Positions 36,099-45,988 are shown, counted from the stretch's first letter. The stretch is 64,000 nt of DNA from Vibrio gazogenes (GCF_023920225.1 NZ_CP092588.1:868001-932000); one strand, 5' to 3'. Program-made: numbers and translations. The notes: a model not told the origin generated them from the sequence alone.

Positions 36099-36117
36099 GT
36101 GTTCCAAAATGGAACAC
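36099..36117. promoter_or_regulatory. Palindromic enhancer site for the AcoR-like activator
   Basis: GTGTTCC-AAAAT-GGAACAC is a perfect 7-bp inverted repeat. It sits roughly 110-130 bp upstream of the sigma-54 promoter, a normal distance for an enhancer, and just before the activator gene, so it could also mediate self-control. Confidence 0.65.
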
Positions 36118-36140
36118 CGTTCATGTGAAAGAGTGAAACA

Positions 36141-37964
36141 GTGATGCAACATGTTCAATTTTCTGCTGGTGACTGGCTGACATCATCCTGGGATCGCTGT
36201 CATCAAGCCGGTTTAAAACAGCGTAGACAGCCTGACAACATCATCATGTCCAGTGCGGAGCTCAAAGAACGAAAATGGTCGGTCAATCCGCTGATTCAAG
36301 CCGTCGAAACGTATGCGGTACCGTTGTTTAACCAGATGTTTGCCCATAGTGACAGTCGCCTGATCCTGACCGACCGGGAAGGCGTCATTCTGGCAAGCTG
36401 GGGGCAACCGCGGTTTAAAGAACGCCTGACTCAGATCGCATTAGAGAATGGCGTTTGCTGGCAGGAAAACCTCAAAGGGACCAACGCCATCGGCACTGCG
36501 ATTGTCGAAGCGCGCCCCTTAACAATCATCGGTAAACAACACTACGTTCATCAGCACCAGTTTATTAGTTGCTCGGCCAGTCCGGTGTTTAACCATCACG
36601 GACAACTCATCGGTATTCTGGATATTACCAGCGAGCAACAGCAACACGATCTCTCGACACAAATGCTGGTGCAGAATATGGTTCAACAGGTAGAAAACCA
36701 TCTGCTATGCGATATTCCCGACGGTGCAGTTAAAATCAATCTGGCTTGTGAGAAAAACTTACTCAACAGTGGCTGGCAAGGGGTGTTGGTTGCGGACGCA
36801 TCCGGCAAAGTTCTTGCGCATAACCACATTGCATTTCAGTTACTTGAACGACCCAACATTATCGGGCTCTCCATTGAGGACCTCTTACAACAGCAAGACC
36901 GGGCGCTGGTTTTTGAACAACATCCCCTTCAATCCGCCGCGACAAAATCCAGCACGTTTCGCTCGGCCAGTGCATTCACCACATCTTGTGAACTTCATTT
37001 CGGCGATGACCGGATTGAACAAGCTTGGCAACAGGCGCATAAACTGATCGATAAAGATATTCCTTTGCTGATTCTCGGAGAAACCGGTGTCGGTAAAAAT
37101 GAATTCGTCAAAGCGTTACATCAGCACAGCTCACGCAAACATCATCCGCTGGTGATCGTCAATTGTGGTGCGATTCCCAAAGACCTGATTGAATCGGAGC
37201 TATTCGGTTACGTTGCCGGTGCTTTCACGGGGGCAAGCCCCAAAGGTTATCAGGGTAAGATCCGCCAGGCACATCAAGGCATGTTGTTCCTCGACGAAAT
37301 TGCCGACATGCCGCTGGACGCACAATGTCGCCTGCTGCATGTCTTACAAGAAAAAGAAGTGATTCCGGTCGGGTCGGGTCAGAGTCAACCGGTGAATATT
37401 CAGGTCATCGCGGCCACCCATAAGGATCTAACCGCAGAAGTCGCGGCCGGACGATTCCGCCAAGACCTCTACTATCGGCTCAACGGACTGGTGCTCGAAT
37501 TGCCACCACTGCGGGATCGGCAAGACAAAGCCCAACTGATTGCGCATATTCATCGCCAGTATCGTCTCAATCAGCAACAAATCTGCCCGCAACTGCTGCA
37601 CATTCTGCAAGCTTATCTCTGGCCGGGCAATATTCGCGAACTGGATAATATGCTGAAAGTCACTTGCCTGCTCACCAGCGATGAACCGCTGTTACAGCTA
37701 GCACATATTCCCGGCCATATTTTGAAGTCGTTGACGACATCTGCACCATCAACCGCCACCTCATCCATTCAACTGGCAGACACCGCGCCACCAGCGGTCA
37801 GTGACATGCGGCGGGAGGCGGATCTGAAAACCACGGTGGAAAATCGTTTACTACAAACCTATCAGGCGACGCAGGGAAATATCAGCCAGACCTCCCGTCT
37901 GCTCGGTGTCAGCCGCAACACGATCTACCGTAAGCTCAAAATGCTCGGTATTTTGAGTCAGTAA
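36141..37964 (+). CDS. acoR: Sigma-54-dependent activator, AcoR-like
   Basis: A 607-residue enhancer-binding protein. The N-terminal GAF-type sensor (about 60-290) precedes an AAA+ domain with Walker A GETGVGK at 313-319 and the sigma-54 contact loop GAFTGA, and the protein ends with a Fis-type helix-turn-helix (NISQTSRLLGVSRNTIYRKLK). It starts GTG 36141 or ATG 36144. AcoR-type proteins respond to acetoin, acetaldehyde or related compounds. The adjacent sigma-54 promoter makes the ALDH gene its likely target. Confidence 0.88.
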   Translation: MMQHVQFSAGDWLTSSWDRCHQAGLKQRRQPDNIIMSSAELKERKWSVNPLIQAVETYAVPLFNQMFAHSDSRLILTDREGVILASWGQPRFKERLTQIALENGVCWQENLKGTNAIGTAIVEARPLTIIGKQHYVHQHQFISCSASPVFNHHGQLIGILDITSEQQQHDLSTQMLVQNMVQQVENHLLCDIPDGAVKINLACEKNLLNSGWQGVLVADASGKVLAHNHIAFQLLERPNIIGLSIEDLLQQQDRALVFEQHPLQSAATKSSTFRSASAFTTSCELHFGDDRIEQAWQQAHKLIDKDIPLLILGETGVGKNEFVKALHQHSSRKHHPLVIVNCGAIPKDLIESELFGYVAGAFTGASPKGYQGKIRQAHQGMLFLDEIADMPLDAQCRLLHVLQEKEVIPVGSGQSQPVNIQVIAATHKDLTAEVAAGRFRQDLYYRLNGLVLELPPLRDRQDKAQLIAHIHRQYRLNQQQICPQLLHILQAYLWPGNIRELDNMLKVTCLLTSDEPLLQLAHIPGHILKSLTTSAPSTATSSIQLADTAPPAVSDMRREADLKTTVENRLLQTYQATQGNISQTSRLLGVSRNTIYRKLKMLGILSQ

Positions 37965-38034
37965 ATCAGCCGCCACCCTGTCATCCGGCTGAGCACAGGC
38001 ACACCGACCGGGACAGCCAGTGAACTTCATCCGG

Positions 38035-38895
38035 CTAGACGTTGGTGTCTGCTTTCAAATAAGCGCCGAGCCGTTTCACTTTACTGATCGCCTCAATTTC
38101 ATTGAGTGCAGCCGCCACCGCGGGATCGCGGAGGTGACCATCCAAATCGATAAAGAAATAATATTTGCCGAACTGGGTACAAGTCGGCCGGGAAATAATC
38201 GACGTCAGATTGATTTTTCGGCGGGAAAAGGAGGTCAGAATTTCACCGAGGAAACCGGGATGATCATGCTCATCGACCACTATCAGGCTGGTTTTATAAG
38301 CGGCTTCAGGATCATAAGTCTCCGGGTAATGTTGGGCGGCAAAGACCAAAAACCGAGTCTGATTATTCTCATAGTCATTGACGTTCTCAACCACTGCGGC
38401 AAACGCCTCTTGCTGCACACTCTCAGCCGGTACGATCGCCGCGCTGGGTTGTGATGCCTGACATGCCAAGGCCAGCGATTCGGTATTACTCTCGGTCAGA
38501 ACAATCTGACAGTGGCCCAATAATTCAATAAAGCGACTGCACTGCCCCTTCGCGACAAACTGGACAAACAGTTGCTGCACATCAGCAAATGCTGCCGTAC
38601 CCACACAAGAAAACCGAATCGGAAGAATCACTTCACCAATGACTTTGAGATCCGCATGAATCAGTTGATCGAGCACGGATGGAATAAACCCCTCGGAGAA
38701 GTTTTCAATCGGCAACACACCGACATCACAATCCGAACCAATCGCATCCAATGCCCGTTCGATGGTCGGGAAATACACCAGCTCGGATGGCAGTGGCGGC
38801 GTATCCGTCGCTGATGCTGACAGCCCGACGATATAGCGACGGGTTGCGGTTTCCGAAAATGTTCCCTGCGGCCCCAGTGTGGCAATTTTTCTCAT
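38035..38895 (-). CDS. pheA: Prephenate dehydratase (monofunctional, with ACT domain)
   Basis: A 286-residue enzyme converting prephenate to phenylpyruvate in phenylalanine synthesis. It starts KIATLGPQGTFSE, has VLPIENFSEGFI, the catalytic NNQTRFLVF (Thr-Arg-Phe) near 185, and an ACT domain (about 205-280) with the phenylalanine-binding region SIISRPT. There is no fused chorismate mutase, unlike the usual gamma-proteobacterial PheA, so this may be an extra, stand-alone copy. It stands alone. Confidence 0.85.
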   Translation of the reverse strand: MRKIATLGPQGTFSETATRRYIVGLSASATDTPPLPSELVYFPTIERALDAIGSDCDVGVLPIENFSEGFIPSVLDQLIHADLKVIGEVILPIRFSCVGTAAFADVQQLFVQFVAKGQCSRFIELLGHCQIVLTESNTESLALACQASQPSAAIVPAESVQQEAFAAVVENVNDYENNQTRFLVFAAQHYPETYDPEAAYKTSLIVVDEHDHPGFLGEILTSFSRRKINLTSIISRPTCTQFGKYYFFIDLDGHLRDPAVAAALNEIEAISKVKRLGAYLKADTNV

Positions 38896-39041
38896 GTCCT
38901 TTCCAAACTCATCGATCTATCCTCGAAAATGAGCCGGCAGTCTAACATAAAACCGACCGGGGCTCTCATCGCACTACCCGCCTCCGCCGACACTCCGGTA
39001 TGATAGACTCAGCAACCTTTTTGACGAGATGATCGATTTCA

Positions 39042-39971
39042 ATGCGCCAGACACAACTCATCAGCTTATTACCGGATTTGGCAACCTTCATTCTGATTGT
39101 GAACGAAGGCAGTTTCACAGCAGCGGCAGCAAAACTGGGCGTCACGCCTTCAGCCCTGAGTAAGTTAGTCACCAGACTGGAACAATCACTCCACGCCAAA
39201 TTGTTGGAAAGAACCACCCGCAAACTGATGATTACCCAGTCAGGCCAACAGATCTATGACCAATGTCTGGTGATGATGCAAGCGGCTCAACAGGCAGTTG
39301 ACCTCTCGACTTCGGAGCATATTCATCCGTCGGGAACCCTGACGGTCGCAGCGCCGGAAGCCTTTCTCAATTCAGTCCTGCAACCTTTGGTTGTGCCTTT
39401 CCTCAAACACTATCCGGATATTCAGTTGCGTTTACGCTCTGAGGACGGCCACATCGATCTGTTTAAAAACAATATTGATGTCGCCATTCGTTTAACCGAC
39501 AAACCCGATGAAAGTCTGGTGATGAAAGAAATCGGTAAGACGAATTTAGTACTGTGTGCCAGCCCGGATTATCTGACGGAACGCGGCCAGCCGGCCCATC
39601 CGTTGGACTTAAAACACCATGACTGTCTCTATCTGGCCGAACATAGCAAAGATAACATCTGGACATTCATGCATGCGCAGGAAACCCATACCGTCACTGT
39701 CACCGGACGCTATGCCGTCAATCATTCACAGATGCGGCTCAATGGCGTCAAACAGGGGCTGGGCATCGGTATATTTCACGATTTCGTGGTTCGGGAAGCA
39801 TTAGCCAGTGGTGAGATTGTCCGGTTATTACCCGATTGGTCGATTAAAAGCAGCTATCACGGGGCGATTGTCATGCAATACGCACAAACCCATTACATGC
39901 CTGCCCGCGTGCGCGTGTTTATTGATGAAATCACACAACAACTGACCGAAGCACTCCGATGTCATCAATGA
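39042..39971 (+). CDS. LysR-family transcriptional regulator
   Basis: A 309-residue regulator. It has an N-terminal winged helix (FILIVNEGSFTAAAAKLGVTPSALSKLVTRLEQSLHAKLLERTTRK), then a LysR substrate domain of the CrgA/PecT type (TLTVAAPEAFLNSVLQPLVVPFLKHYPDI). Its target is unknown. It faces away from pheA and converges on the deoR-type gene. Confidence 0.9.
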   Translation: MRQTQLISLLPDLATFILIVNEGSFTAAAAKLGVTPSALSKLVTRLEQSLHAKLLERTTRKLMITQSGQQIYDQCLVMMQAAQQAVDLSTSEHIHPSGTLTVAAPEAFLNSVLQPLVVPFLKHYPDIQLRLRSEDGHIDLFKNNIDVAIRLTDKPDESLVMKEIGKTNLVLCASPDYLTERGQPAHPLDLKHHDCLYLAEHSKDNIWTFMHAQETHTVTVTGRYAVNHSQMRLNGVKQGLGIGIFHDFVVREALASGEIVRLLPDWSIKSSYHGAIVMQYAQTHYMPARVRVFIDEITQQLTEALRCHQ

Positions 39972-40021
39972 CCGTTTGAAACGGTACGCCAATGATGTGA
40001 CAAATGAGGCAAACACCACCG

Positions 40022-40795
40022 CTATGCGTCGGTCCGTCCATCTTGTGATAATTCCGCAGTAAAAATACGATCAAACCGGTTCAGCGCAATCACTTTTGCA
40101 TTGGCTTTTCTTTGCCATTTCGCCTGACTGGCAACCAGCCATTTTTGCTGTGAATGATGGACAATCGCCTGACTGACCGCGGCCTCCCGGAGTTCATATT
40201 CCATGGCAAATTCCGCCAGTTCAGTTTCAGATCGGCCGGGCTTCGGCGGTTGCGTTAAGCGACTGACCGCAGCACAGCCAACAATGCCAATATCTGCGGA
40301 AAAGCGACTAAAAAACTGACTGACATGATCACCGACGATGTCACCGTCATGACTACGAATTCGCCCCTCCGGGAGCCAAATTTCTATGTGCTCATGGTGA
40401 GACAGGATATGCGCTGCTTCAAAATTATTAGTGACCACACGCAGTTCTTGATGATGCACCAAACGTTCTGCAATCAAGGCGATTGTCGTGCCGATGCCTA
40501 AAAAGACGGTACTACCGTCAGGGATCAGCGGTGCAACACGTTCAGCAATCAGGCGTTTTTCGGTCTGATCGGTTGCCTGACGCGATAAATAGCTGCGATT
40601 CGACAACGTCGCCGGTAAACCGACCCCGCCATGATGTCGCCTTGCCAGCCCCATCGAACAGAGTGTATTGATATCACGACGAATCGTCTGAGTCGTCACC
40701 GAAAAATGGTGGGATAATGCCTCAATGGCGCAGTATTCATCACGATGAACCAACGCCAGAATTTGCGCTTGCCGGACGGTTAAATCTTCCATCAA
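40022..40795 (-). CDS. DeoR/GlpR-family repressor of the ugp cluster
   Basis: A 257-residue regulator with a DeoR helix-turn-helix (CAIEALSHHFSVTTQTIRRDINTL) followed by the GlpR-type sugar-phosphate domain (IPDGSTVFLGIGTTIALIAERL, RVVTNNFEAAHIL). GlpR senses glycerol-3-phosphate. It overlaps the ugpQ-like gene by 4 nt and faces the ugp transporter, so control of that cluster is the natural inference. Candidate operators with GTTCATATGA lie in the divergent gap. Confidence 0.88.
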   Translation of the reverse strand: MMEDLTVRQAQILALVHRDEYCAIEALSHHFSVTTQTIRRDINTLCSMGLARRHHGGVGLPATLSNRSYLSRQATDQTEKRLIAERVAPLIPDGSTVFLGIGTTIALIAERLVHHQELRVVTNNFEAAHILSHHEHIEIWLPEGRIRSHDGDIVGDHVSQFFSRFSADIGIVGCAAVSRLTQPPKPGRSETELAEFAMEYELREAAVSQAIVHHSQQKWLVASQAKWQRKANAKVIALNRFDRIFTAELSQDGRTDA

Positions 40796-41520
40796 TCACC
40801 TGTCAGCGGTTGTGAATAACAGTGCGGTTTATCGGTAATCATCATATCCACGCCCCACTGCCAGTGCTTTGTAACATCCAGCGGATGATTCGGGGTGTAA
40901 CAATATAGTGCATAGCCATGCTGTTTAATCGCTGTGGCCTGCTGTTCATTCAGATGACGATAATCGCAGTGGACACTAAAGGCATCCAACGCTTCCAAAA
41001 TGTCAAAGGCATGATTCGGTATGGTTTCCCATAACACCCCACGTCGAGTTGCAGGCATCACCCGTTGCATCACTGCCAGTGCCGTCGTACTGAAACTGGA
41101 AAATAGCAGTTGCGTCTGAGCAATCCCGACGGCATCAATCACGGCTGCAACCCGTTGGCAGAGCAGCGTTTCGTCATCTCCGGGATACAGCTTCAACTCG
41201 ATATTCAGGTTGATCTGATGCTGTTTCGCCAGTTGCAAAGTCGCTTCTAAACTTGGCACCGTTTCATCACTGAATGCTTGATCAAACCAATGACCCGCTG
41301 AATATTGCGTCAGCTCGCTGAATGTCAGTTCACCGATTTTACCCACCCCATCGGTGCAACGTTCTAATGTCTGGTCATGAATCACGACCGGAATGTGATC
41401 CGCGGTTAACTGCACATCCAACTCAATCCATTGGCAACCAAATGCAATGGCTCGTTGAAATGCAGCTAACGTATTTTCCGGTGCCTGACTCGAATACCCC
41501 CGATGCGCCATGACTCGCAT
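40792..41520 (-). CDS. ugpQ: Glycerophosphodiester phosphodiesterase
   Basis: A 242-residue GDPD that hydrolyses glycerophosphodiesters to glycerol-3-phosphate and an alcohol. Catalytic and metal residues are in MAHRGYSSQAPENTLAAF, WIELDVQLTADHIPVVIHD and LNIELKLYPG. AAGGACGG precedes ATG 41520. It is coupled to the deoR-type gene by a 4-nt overlap and is divergent from ugpBAEC, the matching uptake system. Confidence 0.93.
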   Translation of the reverse strand: MRVMAHRGYSSQAPENTLAAFQRAIAFGCQWIELDVQLTADHIPVVIHDQTLERCTDGVGKIGELTFSELTQYSAGHWFDQAFSDETVPSLEATLQLAKQHQINLNIELKLYPGDDETLLCQRVAAVIDAVGIAQTQLLFSSFSTTALAVMQRVMPATRRGVLWETIPNHAFDILEALDAFSVHCDYRHLNEQQATAIKQHGYALYCYTPNHPLDVTKHWQWGVDMMITDKPHCYSQPLTGD

Positions 41521-41596
41521 AATAACCGTCCTTACAGATGTTTTTTTCCTTCATCGATGAAGGCAGCATTCCAAACCGATGTGACGGAAAGATTAC

Positions 41597-41682
41597 GTTC
41601 ATATGACAGTTTATAGGGTTCAAATAAATTCATTTATCTGTCATTTAAGCGTCATTTTGCTTGCGTAGTGTTCATATGAACA
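41597..41682. promoter_or_regulatory. Pho box and repressor half-palindromes in the ugp divergent region
   Basis: CTGTCATTTAAGCGTCAT (41638-41655) resembles the E. coli Pho box, two CTGTCAT-like 7-mers 4 bp apart. TGTTCATATGAACA (41669-41682) is a perfect 14-bp palindrome, and GTTCATATGACA (41597-41608) is a second, imperfect copy. The palindromes are plausible sites for the adjacent DeoR-type regulator; PhoB would link the cluster to phosphate starvation. Confidence 0.6.
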
Positions 41683-41752
41683 TCAATCGGGCGATTTCAC
41701 GCCAAGTGAATGTTCGCTTGAATTTTAAATGAGAATAATAGGGAAAATTAGC

Positions 41753-43060
41753 ATGATGCTTAAAAAACTCATTGGTTTGACGCTTGCAACGACACTGGTC
41801 AGCGCACCGGTCTTTGCCAAAACTGAAATTCAATGGTGGCACGCCATGGGCGGCGCTTTAGGGAAAAAAGTCGACCAGATTGCCACCGATTTTAATGCGA
41901 GTCAGGATCAATACGAGATCAAGCCGGTCTACAAAGGCACATACGCGGAAACGATGACCAGTGCCATTGCCGCTTTTCGGGCCAAAGAACAGCCGGCAAT
42001 CGTTCAGGTGTTCGAAGTCGGCACCGCGACCATGATGGGCGCTAAAAAAGCGATTTATCCGGTTTATCAACTGATGAAAGATACCCAAGAACCATTTAAC
42101 CCCAACGATTATCTTTCCGCAGTGACCGGTTACTACACCACCAATGATGGCAAAATGCTGTCAATGCCGTTCAACAGCTCAACCCCCGTGCTGTACTACA
42201 ACAAAAATATGTTTAAAAAAGCCGGTATTGTCTCACCACCGAAAACATGGGATGACATGGGCAAAGTGTCGCAGAAGCTCCTGCAATCCGGGGCAAAATG
42301 CGGTTTCACAACCACATGGCAATCCTGGACTCAGATCGAGAACTTCGGCGCCCGGAATAACATTCCGATGGCGACCCAAAACAACGGTTTTGGCGGTCTG
42401 AACACGCAATTCGAATTCAACACCAAGCCTTTCGTCAACCATATCAGCCAAATGGCTCAATGGGCGAAAAATGGTGTCTTCAAATATGGCGGACGCCAGT
42501 CTGATGCGATGCCGCTGTTCTATACCCAAACGTGTGCGATGAGCATGGGCTCTTCAGCCGGTCTCGCCGGGATTAAAGAGAATATGAAAGGCATCGATGT
42601 CGGTGTTGCCCAACTGCCTTATGACTCGCATGTGATCAAATCACCGCAGAATACCATTATCGGCGGCGCTTCGCTTTGGGTCCTCAGAGGCCACTCCAAA
42701 GCCGAATACCAAGGTGTTGCGAAGTTCTTCAAATATTTGTCCAGCGCGAAAGTTCAGGCGGACTGGCACCAATTCACCGGCTACCTGCCCATCACTAAAC
42801 AAGCGTATGAGCTGACCAAACAGCAGGGATTCTACGCGAAAAACCCGGGGGCGGAAGTCGCTGTCACTCAGATGACATCCAAGAAACCAACGGCAAACTC
42901 AAAAGGAATCCGTTTCGGTAACTTCCTTCAGACACGTGACATTATTAATGAAGAGCTTGAGGCGGTCTGGGCTGGCAAAGAATCTGCCCAAACGGCACTC
43001 AACAATGCGGTCAAACGCGGTAATGCACAATTACGCCGCTTTGAACGGACGCAAAAATAA
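41753..43060 (+). CDS. ugpB: sn-Glycerol-3-phosphate ABC transporter, binding protein
   Basis: A 435-residue periplasmic binding protein. It has a signal peptide (MMLKKLIGLTLATTLVSAPVFA), then TEIQWWHAMGGALGKKVDQIATDFNAS, typical of UgpB. It captures glycerol-3-phosphate or glycerophosphodiesters in the periplasm. I start it at ATG 41753, because the frame start at 41729 adds residues ahead of the signal peptide. A strong hairpin follows the gene. Confidence 0.93.
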   Translation: MMLKKLIGLTLATTLVSAPVFAKTEIQWWHAMGGALGKKVDQIATDFNASQDQYEIKPVYKGTYAETMTSAIAAFRAKEQPAIVQVFEVGTATMMGAKKAIYPVYQLMKDTQEPFNPNDYLSAVTGYYTTNDGKMLSMPFNSSTPVLYYNKNMFKKAGIVSPPKTWDDMGKVSQKLLQSGAKCGFTTTWQSWTQIENFGARNNIPMATQNNGFGGLNTQFEFNTKPFVNHISQMAQWAKNGVFKYGGRQSDAMPLFYTQTCAMSMGSSAGLAGIKENMKGIDVGVAQLPYDSHVIKSPQNTIIGGASLWVLRGHSKAEYQGVAKFFKYLSSAKVQADWHQFTGYLPITKQAYELTKQQGFYAKNPGAEVAVTQMTSKKPTANSKGIRFGNFLQTRDIINEELEAVWAGKESAQTALNNAVKRGNAQLRRFERTQK

Positions 43061-43099
43061 CCGGTTCCACGCACATTGATTATATACACCATGTTACAC

Positions 43100-43122
43100 A
43101 AGCGGATCGGTTCGATCCGCTT
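43100..43122 (+). terminator. Hairpin between ugpB and ugpA
   Basis: AAGCGGATCG and CGATCCGCTT flank a 3-nt loop. With few T bases behind it, it is more likely a partial terminator or mRNA-protecting hairpin that makes the binding protein more abundant than the permeases. Confidence 0.65.
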
Positions 43123-43145
43123 TCACCTGAAATAAGTGACTGATT

Positions 43146-44030
43146 ATGATGTCATCTCAAGTGGTGTTTAAGCATCGTTGGTTACCACTGATGCTTATCG
43201 CACCTCAACTGTTTATTACGTTTGTATTCTTTCTCTGGCCTGCCGGACAAGCGATTGTGCAGTCCACACAGCTCGAAGATGCCTTTGGCATATCAACCGA
43301 ATTTGTCGGCGCCGAAAACTTTCTGCGTTTATTTGTCGATAGTCACTATCTTGGGTCGCTCGGCACCACGTTTGTGTTCAGTAGTGCGGTTGCCTGTCTG
43401 GCGTTAATAAGTGCGCTGGTGTTAGCGGGCGTAGCCGAAAATGTTGTCCGCGGGGCGCTGGCCTATCGAACGCTGCTGATCTGGCCGTATGCCGTCGCAC
43501 CGGTGGTCGCAGGTTCACTGTGGCTGTTTCTGTTCGATCCGACCATCGGGATTATCAGCGACTGGATTCGTCTGCTTGGTGTTGACTGGAACCCGAAACT
43601 GAACGGCACACAGGCACTGATTATGGTTGTGATTGCCGCAACATGGAAACAAGTCAGCTACAATTTTCTGTTCTTTCTGGCGGCCTTGCAGTCGGTACCG
43701 AAGTCGCTGCATGAAGCAGCCGCCATTGATGGCAGCGGGCCGATCAAGCGTTTCCTGACGATTAGTTTTCCGCTGATCACGCCGACCAGTTTCTTTCTCT
43801 TGGTGGTGAATTTCGTGTATGCCTTCTTTGATACCTTCGCCATCATTCACGCCATGACTCAGGGCGGCCCGAGTAACAGCACCTCAACGCTGGTGTATAA
43901 AGTGTATAACGATGGTTTTATCGGGCTGGATATGGGCTCGTCGGCAGCACAGTCGGTCATTCTGATGATCATTGTCGCCCTGCTGACGGTGATTCAGTTT
44001 AAATATGTCGAGAAAAAGGTGACTTACTAA
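43146..44030 (+). CDS. ugpA: Glycerol-3-phosphate ABC transporter permease UgpA
   Basis: A 294-residue inner-membrane permease with six helices and the EAA loop HEAAAIDGSGPIKRFLTISFPLITP that contacts the ATPase. It pairs with UgpE. Its stop overlaps the ugpE start in TAATG. The start may be ATG 43146 or 43149. Confidence 0.93.
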   Translation: MMSSQVVFKHRWLPLMLIAPQLFITFVFFLWPAGQAIVQSTQLEDAFGISTEFVGAENFLRLFVDSHYLGSLGTTFVFSSAVACLALISALVLAGVAENVVRGALAYRTLLIWPYAVAPVVAGSLWLFLFDPTIGIISDWIRLLGVDWNPKLNGTQALIMVVIAATWKQVSYNFLFFLAALQSVPKSLHEAAAIDGSGPIKRFLTISFPLITPTSFFLLVVNFVYAFFDTFAIIHAMTQGGPSNSTSTLVYKVYNDGFIGLDMGSSAAQSVILMIIVALLTVIQFKYVEKKVTY

Positions 44031-44878
44031 TGGTTGAACAAAGACCCTTATTCAAATTGTTTTGTCACCTGACGCTGATTCTCGGCATTGCTTCGGTTGC
44101 ATTTCCCGTCTGGCTGGCAATTGTCGCAACCACACACAGCAATGGTGATTTCGCCACCGGCACACCACTATGGTTCGGTCATTTGGGGCTGGATGTATTC
44201 AAGGCACTGTTTTCCTCCGGCGATAAAGTCAATGGCTCCGAGTTCCCACTCGCGCTGATGCTGACCAATTCGTTAATCATGGCGCTCTGTATCACCGTCG
44301 GCAAACTGGTGATTTCGATCCTGTCGGCTTATGCCGTGGTGTTTTTCCGCTTTCCGGGCAGAATGCTGGCCTTCTGGGTGATCTTTTTCACGCTGATGTT
44401 GCCGGTCGAAGTGCGCATTATGCCGACCTTTGAAGTGATTACTGACTTACACATGCTCAATTCGTTTTACGGACTGACAATTCCGCTGATTGCCAGTGCG
44501 ACCGCGACATTTCTGTTCCGTCAGTTTTTCATGACCGTGCCGCACGAGTTGGTCGAGGCTGCACGTATCGATGGCGCAGGGCCGTGGCGATTTTTCTTTG
44601 ACATCTTGCTGCCGTTGTCTCGCACCAATATCGCGGCGCTGTTTGTAATTACCTTTATCTATGGCTGGAACCAGTATCTCTGGCCGTTACTGATTACCAC
44701 CGATATCAAATACTACACCATCGTGATGGGCATTAAGCAGTTATTAAACGTCAATGATGGCATTGTGGAATGGAACAAAATTATGGCGATTACCCTGATT
44801 GCAATGCTGCCACCGGTGCTGGTGGTGATTGGTATGCAAAAAGCATTTGTGAAGGGTTTGGTCGATGCGGAGAAATAA
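44030..44878 (+). CDS. ugpE: Glycerol-3-phosphate ABC transporter permease UgpE
   Basis: A 282-residue partner permease with six helices and the EAA loop VEAARIDGAGPWRFFFDILLPLSRTN. It follows ugpA with a 1-nt overlap and precedes ugpC by 3 nt. Confidence 0.93.
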   Translation: MVEQRPLFKLFCHLTLILGIASVAFPVWLAIVATTHSNGDFATGTPLWFGHLGLDVFKALFSSGDKVNGSEFPLALMLTNSLIMALCITVGKLVISILSAYAVVFFRFPGRMLAFWVIFFTLMLPVEVRIMPTFEVITDLHMLNSFYGLTIPLIASATATFLFRQFFMTVPHELVEAARIDGAGPWRFFFDILLPLSRTNIAALFVITFIYGWNQYLWPLLITTDIKYYTIVMGIKQLLNVNDGIVEWNKIMAITLIAMLPPVLVVIGMQKAFVKGLVDAEK

Positions 44879-44881
44879 ATC

Positions 44882-45988
44882 ATGGCGACATTAACACTCA
44901 CGGACATTAAAAAATCTTATCCGAACGGATTTCAGGCAATACACGGTGTCGATCTCGCGATTGATGACGGTGAGATGGTGGTTTTAGTCGGGCCAAGTGG
45001 CTGCGGTAAATCGACCCTGCTCAGAATGATCGCGGGCCTCGAAGAGATCAGTGCCGGGCAGTTGACGATCAACGAACAACCGGTCAACGATCTCGAACCC
45101 GGGCAGCGAGATATTGCGATGGTGTTCCAAAATTATGCGCTCTATCCGCACATGTCGGTGTTCGACAATATGGCTTACGGGCTGAAAAATCGTAAAGTTC
45201 CCAAAGAGAAAATACGTGAAATGGTGACAGACACCGCAACCATGTTAGAGCTTGACCATCTACTGGAACGCAAACCTAAACAGCTTTCCGGTGGGCAACG
45301 CCAGCGCGTGGCGATGGGACGTGCGATTGTCCGTTCGCCCAAAGTCTTCTTATTTGATGAGCCGCTGTCGAACCTTGACGCGAAACTCCGTGTCCAGATG
45401 CGGCTGGAAATCAAAAAACTCCAGCGTCGTTTGCAGACCACTGCGGTTTATGTCACCCACGATCAGGTCGAGGCCATGACTTTGGGCGATAAGCTGGTGG
45501 TGCTCAATCAAGGCAATATTGAACAGGTCGGCACACCGATGGCGATCTACCAACAACCCGCGTCGCTGTTTGTGGCAACCTTTATCGGCGCGCCTGCCAT
45601 GAACATTCTGGATTGCCTTATCACGGCCGACGGGCTCGAACTGGGGCGGTACTCATTGAAGATGGACACCACATGGTGGGCACTCGGGCAAGTTAAACTG
45701 GGCATGCGCCCGGAACATATTCAGATTGTCGAAAACCATCCAATGTTTGAGGCAACCATTGAGATGATAGAAGCATTGGGTGCAGACGTCTTATTGTACT
45801 GCCACATCCGTGACAATGAGGCTCAAAAGCTAATTATTCGCGTCCATGAAGGGCAGCGATTTGATATCGGTGAAACGTTAGGTTTGGCAATTTCTCTCGA
45901 ACATCTTCATCTGTTTGATGCGACCAGTGAACAACGCCTGCCCTCTCCGTTATCCGTCACCGTACAGAGCGAGATCATCAATGGTTAG
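44882..45988 (+). CDS. ugpC: Glycerol-3-phosphate ABC transporter ATPase UgpC
   Basis: A 368-residue MalK-type ATPase. It has Walker A GPSGCGKST, a Q-loop in MVFQNYALYPHMSV, signature LSGGQRQRVAMGRAIV, Walker B VFLFDEPLSNLD and the H-loop YVTHDQ, then a TOBE-type regulatory C-terminal domain (about 240-360). It powers uptake through UgpAE. The HAD gene overlaps its 3' end by 8 nt. Confidence 0.94.
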   Translation: MATLTLTDIKKSYPNGFQAIHGVDLAIDDGEMVVLVGPSGCGKSTLLRMIAGLEEISAGQLTINEQPVNDLEPGQRDIAMVFQNYALYPHMSVFDNMAYGLKNRKVPKEKIREMVTDTATMLELDHLLERKPKQLSGGQRQRVAMGRAIVRSPKVFLFDEPLSNLDAKLRVQMRLEIKKLQRRLQTTAVYVTHDQVEAMTLGDKLVVLNQGNIEQVGTPMAIYQQPASLFVATFIGAPAMNILDCLITADGLELGRYSLKMDTTWWALGQVKLGMRPEHIQIVENHPMFEATIEMIEALGADVLLYCHIRDNEAQKLIIRVHEGQRFDIGETLGLAISLEHLHLFDATSEQRLPSPLSVTVQSEIING

